Assembly (NCBI RefSeq): GCF_900142955.1
Contig: NZ_FRCP01000016.1
Coordinates: 62,001-126,000 of the forward strand
DNA length: 64,000 nt
Source: Anaerosporobacter mobilis DSM 15930
Lineage (GTDB): Bacteria > Bacillota > Clostridia > Lachnospirales > Lachnospiraceae
Direction: 5' to 3'
Positions 37,957-44,782 of the stretch are shown here, one piece after another. The translations under genes and the position numbers were made by a program. The first letter of the stretch is position 1; each line of letters starts with the position of its first letter. The notes under the pieces were generated by a model. It was not told the origin of the DNA. It saw nothing but the letters and a program-made list of their open reading frames with translations, and searched no databases.

Positions 37957-38033
37957 AATTGTATAACTCTTTGCAGTGGCGATAAACTTCATAAAAAAAG
38001 ATATGTTATCGACTTGGAAAAGAGTTTCTTATT
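37957..38033. repeat. Short copy of a palindromic (MITE-like) element
   Basis: About 77 bp between rfbB and rfbA. Its halves match the two ends of the longer element at 38972-39166: left half with GCGATAAAC near 37980, right half GATATGTTATCGAC near 38000-38013. The halves are also imperfect inverted repeats of each other (AACTCTTT at 37965-37972 with AAAGAGTT at 38018-38025). It looks like an internally deleted derivative. Confidence 0.7.
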
Positions 38034-38038
38034 AAACC

Positions 38039-38935
38039 TTAGCGTAAGATATCGAGATATTTGCCATCAAGAACGTCTTTTAAGTATTGTCCATACTGGT
38101 TCTTTTTCAATACTTCGTAAACTTCAAGGATATCTTCTTTCGTAATCCAGCCATTGAGATAAGCGATTTCTTCTAAACATGCTATTTTACGGTGTTGGTG
38201 AGATTCTATTGTTTTCACAAAATTCGTTGCCTCAACCAGACTTTCATGAGTTCCGGTATCTAACCAAGTAAATCCTTGACCAAGTAGTTCCACGTTCAAG
38301 TTATTGTTCTCAAGATAGATACGGTTTAGATCTGTGATTTCAAGTTCACCTCGTGCACTTGGTTTTAGATTCTTAGCATATTCCACTACACGGTTATCAT
38401 AGAAGTATAAACCAGTTACACAGTAATTACTCTTTGGCTTTGCTGGTTTTTCTTCTATAGTGATTGCCTTTCCGTTTGGATCGAATTCTACGATACCAAA
38501 TCGCTCGGGATCATCTACATAGTATCCGAATATCGTTGCTCCTTTTCCTTGCTCCGCATTCTCAACTGCAGTTTGAAGTCGCTTATTCAAACCATGTCCC
38601 GAGAAGATATTATCTCCAAGAACCATGGCAACGGTATCATCACCAATGAAGGAATCACCTATAATAAATGCTTGGGCTAATCCATCTGGATTTGGTTGAA
38701 CGGCATAGGATAGATGTACGCCAAATTGGTGACCGTCCCCTAAGAGTTCTTCAAAACGTGGGGTATCTTGTGGTGTAGATATGATCAGAATATCGCGGAT
38801 GCCAGCATTCATAAGGACTGACATGGGATAATAGATCATAGGTTTATCATAGATTGGAAGTAACTGTTTTGATGTTACCATGGTTAATGGATACAAGCGC
38901 GTGCCAGAACCTCCGGCTAAGATGATTCCTTTCAT
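38039..38935 (-). CDS. rfbA: Glucose-1-phosphate thymidylyltransferase
   Basis: A 298-residue nucleotidyltransferase making dTDP-glucose from glucose 1-phosphate and dTTP, the first step of dTDP-rhamnose synthesis. GIILAGGSGTRLYPLT is the nucleotide-binding signature; YDKPMIYYP, LGDNIFSGHGL and EEKPAKPKSNYCVTGLYFYD follow in order. The ribosome site is GGGAGGA. No clear minus-strand promoter was found; the upstream region is occupied by the palindromic element at 38972-39166. Confidence 0.97.
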   Translation of the reverse strand: MKGIILAGGSGTRLYPLTMVTSKQLLPIYDKPMIYYPMSVLMNAGIRDILIISTPQDTPRFEELLGDGHQFGVHLSYAVQPNPDGLAQAFIIGDSFIGDDTVAMVLGDNIFSGHGLNKRLQTAVENAEQGKGATIFGYYVDDPERFGIVEFDPNGKAITIEEKPAKPKSNYCVTGLYFYDNRVVEYAKNLKPSARGELEITDLNRIYLENNNLNVELLGQGFTWLDTGTHESLVEATNFVKTIESHQHRKIACLEEIAYLNGWITKEDILEVYEVLKKNQYGQYLKDVLDGKYLDILR

Positions 38936-38971
38936 GTGTATTCCTCCCTGTATTTTGGTTTATAGATTATT

Positions 38972-39166
38972 CAATTGCGAAAGTCTTTGTAATGTCGATA
39001 AACATATCAATGTGTTTTATGTCTGCCGTTACAATTTGCCGAATTGTGATTACGTCACATACAATGCTTTTTATTGTATGGGTGAGTAACACAATTTTAG
39101 GAGAATTGTAGTAGGCAGCCTTAAAACACAGATATGTTATCGTCGTGGAGAAGAGTTTTGCAATTG
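38972..39166. repeat. MITE-like palindromic element, long copy
   Basis: About 195 bp bounded by CAATTGC (38972-38978) and GCAATTG (39160-39166). The outer about 55 bases on each side (38972-39027 and 39114-39166) form an imperfect inverted repeat sharing CGATAA, CATATC, TGTGTTTTA and CTGCC. The core holds three smaller perfect hairpins: ACAATT/AATTGT near 39031-39047, CATACAAT/ATTGTATG near 39058-39080 and an ACAATT/AATTGT pair near 39090-39109. No ORF inside. It occupies most of the space between rfbA and the MerR-type gene. Confidence 0.75.
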
Positions 39167-39187
39167 CCTATGGTATATACATAGTAT

Positions 39188-39209
39188 AAAAGGTGACGCT
39201 AGGTCACCT
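39188..39209 (-). terminator. Probable terminator of the MerR-methyltransferase gene
   Basis: AGGTGAC (39191-39197) and GTCACCT (39203-39209) form a perfect 7-bp stem; on the minus strand TTTTAT follows. It lies about 30 nt past the stop of the minus-strand gene ending at 39241. Confidence 0.6.
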
Positions 39210-39240
39210 GCAAGTACTTTTTTCTCTTTTTATAAATTAT

Positions 39241-40422
39241 TTACTTTTTACATAAAAAGATACCTGCTTCTTTCGTAATGTGGAATACGGTATCTGTTTG
39301 TTTCTTAACAAAAGAGCGAAATTCCTTATAATGATCTAACAGGTACTGATTTTGGTTACCATGGCAGGAGAGAATATAGGAGATTAAAGGCTCACAATCT
39401 GGAACGAGTAAGGAATCTTCATAGGTTTTGCAAGTCACTTCTAAGAAATAGGGAGACAAGAGATCCAAACCATTTTCTAAGCCAAAGTTTTCATATAGCT
39501 TGTCTGCGGAGAGAACAATGCGATCGTCAAAACGCTGTACCAATTGGCTAACTTCTAACATATGTTTTTTTCCATATGTACTACACAGGAATTGTCCGTC
39601 TGGTTTCAGGACTCGTTGTACTTCCTGACAGACCTGAGGAATATTCTCGCAGTAGAATAATAGATGATTTGCAATAACTAAATCAAAACTTTCTGAATCA
39701 TACGGAATCTGCTTACAGTCAAACCGTTGAAAGGAGAATCTTCTATCTTCTGCGCCAATGGTACGTCGTGCATCACGTAGCATGCCATCAGAAAGATCAG
39801 ATAAGGTGATGGTAACATTCTTAGGTAACAAGGAGAGATTGCTTGTCCAAAGAGTCCCGTCGCCACAACCGATCTCTAAGATTTTCATGCCAGACTTAAT
39901 ATGACACTGTTCATAAACCCAAGGGAACCAACCTTGTTTATTTTGTGAATATAAGCTGTGAAGGTTGATTCTTGCAGAGATATTAGAGGCATTTTGATAC
40001 TGATTTTTCATACTTTTCTCCATTCCAGTTAGATGGATAAGATGTAACATGTTACTCCAATCGATAGAATGTTCTGCCTGTACAGCCGTGCAAGTATCTT
40101 GTATTGCTTTTTCCACCAGTTGCATCTGTTCAATTCGGTCCCTGATTAGTTTGAGTTGGAGGTTCAAAGAATTGGACATAAAGTGATAATCGGTATCATT
40201 AATGGTCATCTCTTTGATATCTTCTAAGGAAAAACCAAGGTATTTCAGAAGAAGAATTTGTTGCAGTCTTGCCAAATCCTCATCAGTATAGAAGCGAGCG
40301 CCTGACTCTGTGACGAGAGTAGGGGTTAAGATATTCTGCTTATCATAATACCGAATTGTGCGCAAGGTAACGTGCGCCATGCGAGCAAATTCACCAGAGG
40401 AGTAATAACCTGTTTTTTTCAT
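39241..40422 (-). CDS. MerR-family regulator fused to a SAM methyltransferase
   Basis: A 393-residue two-domain protein. Residues about 7-75 are a MerR winged helix-turn-helix (YYSSGEFARMAHVTLRTIRY, then LKYLGFSLEDIKEM), about 80-125 a helical linker, and about 150-300 a class I methyltransferase (KILEIGCGDGTLW, then SFDLVIANHLLFYC). The C-terminal 90 residues are unassigned. Such fusions occur in Firmicutes; the substrate is generally unknown. The regulator part lacks the paired Cys residues of metal-sensing MerR proteins. A likely promoter lies at 40482-40510. It stands alone between the rfb genes and a small ORF. Confidence 0.85.
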   Translation of the reverse strand: MKKTGYYSSGEFARMAHVTLRTIRYYDKQNILTPTLVTESGARFYTDEDLARLQQILLLKYLGFSLEDIKEMTINDTDYHFMSNSLNLQLKLIRDRIEQMQLVEKAIQDTCTAVQAEHSIDWSNMLHLIHLTGMEKSMKNQYQNASNISARINLHSLYSQNKQGWFPWVYEQCHIKSGMKILEIGCGDGTLWTSNLSLLPKNVTITLSDLSDGMLRDARRTIGAEDRRFSFQRFDCKQIPYDSESFDLVIANHLLFYCENIPQVCQEVQRVLKPDGQFLCSTYGKKHMLEVSQLVQRFDDRIVLSADKLYENFGLENGLDLLSPYFLEVTCKTYEDSLLVPDCEPLISYILSCHGNQNQYLLDHYKEFRSFVKKQTDTVFHITKEAGIFLCKK

Positions 40423-40481
40423 GATTTATGGTCCTCTCTATAATAGGTTAATATCGACAATAGGAAGTCTATATAGTTCTA

Positions 40482-40510
40482 ATTATAAACCAAAGATAAG
40501 CTTGAGGCAA
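40482..40510 (-). promoter_or_regulatory. Promoter of the MerR-methyltransferase gene
   Basis: On the minus strand TTGCCT (40505-40510), 17-nt spacer, TATAAT (40482-40487). The spacer is the ordinary 17 nt, not the 19-20 nt of classic MerR-activated promoters. Confidence 0.6.
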
Positions 40511-40539
40511 TGGAGAGAAGAACAGACCAATTAAGCAGA

Positions 40540-40589
40540 AACATGCCTCAGTACTTGAATGGTTATTACTTCTAATACCGAGGCATGTT
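40540..40589 (-). terminator. Hairpin after the small Trp/Gly/Pro-rich ORF
   Basis: AACATGCCTCAGTA (40540-40553) pairs with TACCGAGGCATGTT (40576-40589), 13 of 14 positions. A short T-run (TTTCTGCTT) follows on the minus strand. It is placed 35 nt past the stop of the ORF ending at 40624, which supports that ORF being expressed. Confidence 0.55.
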
Positions 40590-40623
40590 AGAGTGATCAA
40601 TCTTTAGAGAAGGGTATCGGTTA

Positions 40624-40857
40624 CTAATATCTAGGAGGCCTTCCATTCCGAGGGGAAGCCCTCCAAGGTTCAGGACTTGGACCCCAAGAACTAGGTTTCG
40701 GACGAGGCCCAGAAGTCCCCCAAGAGTCTAGATCGTAATTCGAATCCCAAGTTACAGGTCCCCAAGGTCCTGGACTACCCTGACCAGGCCCCCAAGGTCC
40801 CCAATGATTACCACCACAAGAAGAACAGGAAGTAGCAGTTACTCTATGTCGTGCCAT
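40624..40857 (-). CDS. Small Trp/Gly/Pro-rich protein, unknown
   Basis: 77 residues from the ATG at 40857 (a TTG five codons upstream is possible). After a basic start and a CSSCGG pair of cysteines come repeats of WGP/PWG; seven tryptophans, and about half of the residues are Gly, Pro, Ser or Trp. No membrane segment or signal peptide. I do not recognise a family. Composition recalls small structural or spore-coat proteins. No good ribosome site is visible, but a hairpin follows the stop and the biased composition is not what random sequence in this AT-rich genome would give. Confidence 0.5.
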   Translation of the reverse strand: MARHRVTATSCSSCGGNHWGPWGPGQGSPGPWGPVTWDSNYDLDSWGTSGPRPKPSSWGPSPEPWRASPRNGRPPRY

Positions 40858-40977
40858 ATATTTACCAACCAATTTACGTGTCGTTATACTGTATAATATG
40901 TTTGAAAGATGGAGTAGGTGACTGATTTTGCTCTTTACATTAATAGTGGTATGTGAGAGAATATAAGGAGTGAATTA

Positions 40978-41061
40978 TTGGAGAATGTAGTGCAACGGTA
41001 TAGCCCGGTACGACAATTCTATAATTTGGAAGGAGTAAGCACATTCGTATGTTACGATTAA
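40978..41061 (+). CDS. Possible 27-residue leader ORF before the dehydratase
   Basis: A TTG at 40978 has a full AAGGAG (40965-40970) at 7 nt and opens 27 codons (LENVVQRYSPVRQFYN onward) ending with TAA at 41059-41061. It overlaps the dehydratase start (41049) by 13 bases in another frame. The dehydratase ATG itself has its AAGGAG 13 nt away, too far for strong initiation, so coupling through this ORF is plausible. Not recognised; could be chance. Confidence 0.3.
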   Translation: MENVVQRYSPVRQFYNLEGVSTFVCYD

Positions 41062-42899
41062 TAAAAGAAAATAAGTTGTTATTAAGAAGAATATTTCTAA
41101 TTATTCTGGATAGTTTAATGATTAATGTATGTGCTTTTATGGCTATTTTAATACGTTTTGATTTGTCTTTTAATAATATTCCAACACATTATCTTGATGC
41201 AATACTAGCATATGTACCATGGAATACAGTAATAACCATACTTATATTTTATTGTTGCAGACTGTACCATAGCTTATGGAAATACGCAAGTATAGATGAA
41301 GTTACCAATGTTATGATTGGCTGTATCCTTGCAGCGGCAGCACAATACATAGGAATTCATGTCATGAACTTGCATGTACCTAGAAGCTATTATCCACTTA
41401 GCATGGTATTTCTTATGGTGGGAGTAGTTGGGACAAGGTTTATATACCGTTTTTTACGATTGTTATCCAATCGTTATCATGGTGCGAAGAAGAGCAGAAT
41501 CATGATCATAGGTGCAGGTGAGGCGGCGAATGTTATTATTCGTGAGATCACGGTAAGCCAGTATGTGGATGGTAGTGTTGTATGCATAATTGATGATAAT
41601 CGTTCTAAGGTCGGACGATACATACAGGGAGTTAAGATTGTTGGTACTAGACATAAGATTGTGGAAGCAGCTAGAAAGTATGAGATTACAGACATTATCA
41701 TTGCTATCCCGACAGCCCCAAGGAAAGAGATTCGTTCTATACTTGAAATCTGCAAAGAGACAAACTGTACGTTGAAGATATTACCTGGAATTTATCAATT
41801 AATAAATGAAGAAGTTAGTGTTAGCCGATTACGTACGGTTGAGATTGAGGATTTACTGGGGAGAGAACCGGTTCGTATCGATGCGAGAGAGGTATCTGAT
41901 TTCTTACGTGGTAAGATTGTAATGGTAACCGGCGGTGGTGGCTCGATTGGGAGTGAATTATGTAGACAGATTGCATCTTTTAGTCCAGCCAAATTAATTA
42001 TAGTCGATATATATGAGAATAATGCATATTTTGTTCAACAAGAACTTAAGAATAGATATCCAAAGATAGAGCTAGAAGTCTTAATTGCATCGGTAAGAAA
42101 TACGAATCGAATGGATCAGATCTTTGATAAATATAGGCCAGAGTTTGTATATCATGCAGCAGCACATAAGCATGTTCCTCTTATGGAAGATAGTCCGAAT
42201 GAGGCAATTAAGAATAATGTTGGAGGAACACTGAAATTAGCAAAGGCAGCTGATAAGTATGGCGTGAAACGTTTTATCTTCATATCTACTGATAAGGCAG
42301 TTAATCCAACCAATATAATGGGTGCCTCTAAGAGAATATGCGAGATGATTATTCAGTCTTTTAACCGAAGGTCTCAGACAGAATTTGTTGCAGTTCGTTT
42401 TGGGAATGTGCTTGGTAGTAATGGAAGTGTAATACCTTTATTCAAGCAACAGATTATGAATGGTGGTCCGGTGACAGTAACCCATCCAGATATTATTCGC
42501 TATTTTATGACGATTCCAGAGGCAGTATCACTTGTATTACAGGCAGGGGTATATGCACACGGTGGAGAAATTTTTGTCCTTGATATGGGAGAGCCTGTTA
42601 AGATTGCAGATTTGGCCAAGAATCTAATCAAGTTATCAGGATTTATCCCAGACAAAGATATTCGTATTGAATACACGGGATTACGACCTGGTGAGAAGCT
42701 ATATGAGGAATTACTGATGAAAGAGGAAGGTTTGAAAGAAACCAATAATAACCGAATCTTTGTTGGTGAGCCGATTATATTCGACGATGATGAGTTCGTA
42801 GAAGCAGTTGAGAATCTGGATTGTTTAGCGAAACAAGAATGCAAGGAGATTCGAGAAGAAGTAAAGAAACTTGTACCGACGTATGAATATAAGGAATAG
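41049..42899 (+). CDS. CapD/PglF-type nucleotide-sugar 4,6-dehydratase
   Basis: A 616-residue membrane-bound enzyme. Four hydrophobic helices span about residues 10-135, a CoA-binding-like Rossmann fold about 140-255 and the catalytic SDR domain about 280-580 (VTGGGGSIGSELCRQI, then AAAHKHVPLMEDSP, and FISTDKAVNPTNIMGASKR, where the usual Tyr of YxxxK is replaced by Met as in PglF/WbpM relatives). Family members make UDP-4-keto-6-deoxy-GlcNAc on the cytoplasmic face. That sugar could feed the reductase and PglC-type transferase at 18-19.7 kb. Its + orientation and location past the rfb operon make it a separate unit, ending at the terminator at 42931-42972. Confidence 0.9.
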   Translation: MLRLIKENKLLLRRIFLIILDSLMINVCAFMAILIRFDLSFNNIPTHYLDAILAYVPWNTVITILIFYCCRLYHSLWKYASIDEVTNVMIGCILAAAAQYIGIHVMNLHVPRSYYPLSMVFLMVGVVGTRFIYRFLRLLSNRYHGAKKSRIMIIGAGEAANVIIREITVSQYVDGSVVCIIDDNRSKVGRYIQGVKIVGTRHKIVEAARKYEITDIIIAIPTAPRKEIRSILEICKETNCTLKILPGIYQLINEEVSVSRLRTVEIEDLLGREPVRIDAREVSDFLRGKIVMVTGGGGSIGSELCRQIASFSPAKLIIVDIYENNAYFVQQELKNRYPKIELEVLIASVRNTNRMDQIFDKYRPEFVYHAAAHKHVPLMEDSPNEAIKNNVGGTLKLAKAADKYGVKRFIFISTDKAVNPTNIMGASKRICEMIIQSFNRRSQTEFVAVRFGNVLGSNGSVIPLFKQQIMNGGPVTVTHPDIIRYFMTIPEAVSLVLQAGVYAHGGEIFVLDMGEPVKIADLAKNLIKLSGFIPDKDIRIEYTGLRPGEKLYEELLMKEEGLKETNNNRIFVGEPIIFDDDEFVEAVENLDCLAKQECKEIREEVKKLVPTYEYKE

Positions 42900-42930
42900 A
42901 GTAAGCTCTAACTAAATGTAGATAAATATG

Positions 42931-42972
42931 AAAGTGTATATTGGATTAGCAAGATCCCAATATGCACTTTTT
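42931..42972 (+). terminator. Terminator of the dehydratase gene
   Basis: AAAGTGTATATTGG (42931-42944) pairs with CCAATATGCACTTT (42957-42970), one G-U, followed by TTT. Confidence 0.85.
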
Positions 42973-43053
42973 ACTCTTTCGGCGCATCTTTTATCTATTG
43001 ACTTAATATGCAGAAAAAAGAAGAATAAAGTAAAAATTCCCCGTAAAATAAGT

Positions 43054-43082
43054 TTGCAGACTTGTTTTTATTTTGTTAAAAT
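43054..43082 (+). promoter_or_regulatory. Promoter of the small coiled-coil gene
   Basis: TTGCAG (43054-43059), 17-nt spacer, TAAAAT (43077-43082), about 50 nt before the chosen start at 43135. Confidence 0.7.
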
Positions 43083-43134
43083 GTATTTAGAAGAGAGATC
43101 GGAAATAGAAAAAATAAAGAAAGGAGTACATTTA

Positions 43135-43452
43135 ATGACGGTAGATGAAAAATTAGATTTTCTCATTGAAGGATTCACAGAGATGAAACTTGATATTAAA
43201 GAATTAAAAGAAGATGTATCAAGTTTAAAAGAAGATGTGTTAGGTTTAAAGAAAGATGTAAGTGAAATTAAGGTTCTACAAGAAAATGAAATGTGGCCAG
43301 CAATTAAGATAATTGCGGAAGGTCATTTTGGCTTATCCCGGAGTTTGGAAAATTATCATAAGATATTAAAAGAACAAGTTGCAAAGAATGAAGTATATGA
43401 TGTGTATATTAAACATTTAGATACTAAGATTGGCGAACTAAAAAAGGCATAA
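43135..43452 (+). CDS. Small coiled-coil protein, unknown
   Basis: 105 residues from the ATG at 43135, which has AAAGGAG 8 nt upstream and its own promoter. An open frame extends up to 42928, but that part contains the preceding terminator and promoter and is not coding. Residues about 10-50 show heptads with seven-residue periodicity (LKEDVSSLKEDVLGLKKDV), then a helical, charged C-terminus. No membrane segment. Function not recognised; similar short coiled-coil proteins are common in clostridia. Confidence 0.75.
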   Translation: MTVDEKLDFLIEGFTEMKLDIKELKEDVSSLKEDVLGLKKDVSEIKVLQENEMWPAIKIIAEGHFGLSRSLENYHKILKEQVAKNEVYDVYIKHLDTKIGELKKA

Positions 43453-43500
43453 TAAATGATAGTTGGAGGATTGCAGTATAACAGGGAGAAGAATACAATT

Positions 43501-43559
43501 TACAAAAAAGGCGATTATAGTATGGTAACCACTAAGTGAATCATACTATTATCGCCTTT
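43501..43559 (-). terminator. Terminator of galU (possibly bidirectional)
   Basis: AAAGGCGATTATAGTATG (43507-43524) pairs with 43542-43559 at 17 of 18 positions. On the minus strand six T follow; on the plus strand only three. It separates the convergent small coiled-coil gene and galU. Confidence 0.85.
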
Positions 43560-43578
43560 CACATATCATAGATAGTTT

Positions 43579-44466
43579 TTATAAACTTTGAGCTAATTCT
43601 TTAATATAGGCAGTAACCTGATCTTTCAGATTATCTCTTTCCAAGGCAAAATCAATCGTTGCCTTAATGAAACCAAACTTATCTCCAACATCATAGCGGA
43701 TACCCTCAAAATCATATGCATATACAGCCTGAAGATCCATAAGACGCTTAATTGCATCCGTAAGTTGTATCTCACCACCAGCACCAGGTTTTTGTGAGGA
43801 TAAGAAAGTGAAGATCTGAGGTGTAAGGATGTAACGTCCGAGTACAGCCATTCTACTAGGAGCCTTATCAATAGCAGGTTTCTCCACCATATCGGTAAGT
43901 TTAACTCGTCTACCTACTGGTTTATGGCTCTTTGATGGTGCAACGATACCGTATTTGTTTACTTGATCCTCTGGAACGGACTGAACCCCAACGATAGAAG
44001 CACCGGTTTCGTGATAAGATTCTATTAGTTGTTCAAGTGCCGGTTTCCCACCGTTATTAACAACAACATCGTCACCCAATAAGACTGCGAAGGGTTCATC
44101 TCCTATGAAGGATCTAGCACATAATACAGCATGACCAAGACCACGTGGTTCCTTTTGACGTACATAATAGATATTTGCTAAGCTAGATATATCATTCATC
44201 ATCTTGAGTTCTTCATTCTTACCGGCATTAGCAAGATGCTCTTCTAATTCATAGGATCGGTCAAAATGATTCTCCATGCAATGCTTGTAGGAATTGGTTA
44301 TTACTAAGATCTCTTCAATACCACTTTGTACAGCTTCTTCTACAATATACTGAATAGTAGGGGTATCTACAATGGGTAACATTTCTTTTGGAACTGCCTT
44401 TGTTACTGGAAGGAATCTTGTCCCAAGGCCAGCGGCTGGAATAACTGCCTTCTTAATTTTTGCCAT
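43579..44466 (-). CDS. galU: UTP-glucose-1-phosphate uridylyltransferase
   Basis: A 295-residue enzyme making UDP-glucose, a precursor for UDP-Gal and hence UDP-Galf. AVIPAAGLGTRFLPVTKAVP, KEMLPIVDTPTIQYIVEEA, GLGHAVLCA, LLGDDVV and the VEKP region are all in place; length is standard. The ribosome site AAGGAGA precedes the ATG. It complements glf in this window; a UDP-glucose 4-epimerase is not seen. Confidence 0.96.
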   Translation of the reverse strand: MAKIKKAVIPAAGLGTRFLPVTKAVPKEMLPIVDTPTIQYIVEEAVQSGIEEILVITNSYKHCMENHFDRSYELEEHLANAGKNEELKMMNDISSLANIYYVRQKEPRGLGHAVLCARSFIGDEPFAVLLGDDVVVNNGGKPALEQLIESYHETGASIVGVQSVPEDQVNKYGIVAPSKSHKPVGRRVKLTDMVEKPAIDKAPSRMAVLGRYILTPQIFTFLSSQKPGAGGEIQLTDAIKRLMDLQAVYAYDFEGIRYDVGDKFGFIKATIDFALERDNLKDQVTAYIKELAQSL

Positions 44467-44605
44467 CTACTATCTTCTCCTTGTACGATATATTTGGAAA
44501 ATACAATATAACATATAATCTAGTAATTAGTAGTGAGTGACTATATTTTCCTAAAGTTCTATACATTATAATATATATTTTCTCCTTTTACAACTAATAA
44601 AGGTT

Positions 44606-44744
44606 AGGATTCGGGTGTCAAAAGCCTCTATCTATGAAACTTAAGGTTTTATTAATTATTCCAAATTGACTTATGTTTGCCAAAGTATCCATTTATTATA
44701 TTTATGAATAATGGATATGAGTGTAACTAGATAGAGGTTTTTAG
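44606..44744. repeat. Inverted-repeat element upstream of the nucleotidase gene
   Basis: Begins with GATTCGGGTGTCAAAAGCC, nearly identical to the start of the element at 48758-48882. CCTCTATCTA (44625-44634) pairs with TAGATAGAGG (44728-44737), and an inner stem TATCCATT/AATGGATA (44686-44693, 44710-44717) is present; both elements also contain CAAATTGAC. Possible promoter parts TTGCCA (44677) and TATTTA (44699) lie within it. No other gene in the 292-base gap between galU and this gene. Confidence 0.6.
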
Positions 44745-44782
44745 AAAAGAGGTAAAATATGAATGCTACTTGGAGGACAGTG

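Noticed and set aside
42928..43134. Upstream extension of the small coiled-coil ORF (start at 42928)
   Set aside because: It contains the terminator of the dehydratase gene (42931-42972) and the promoter 43054-43082, while the ATG at 43135 has a proper ribosome site.
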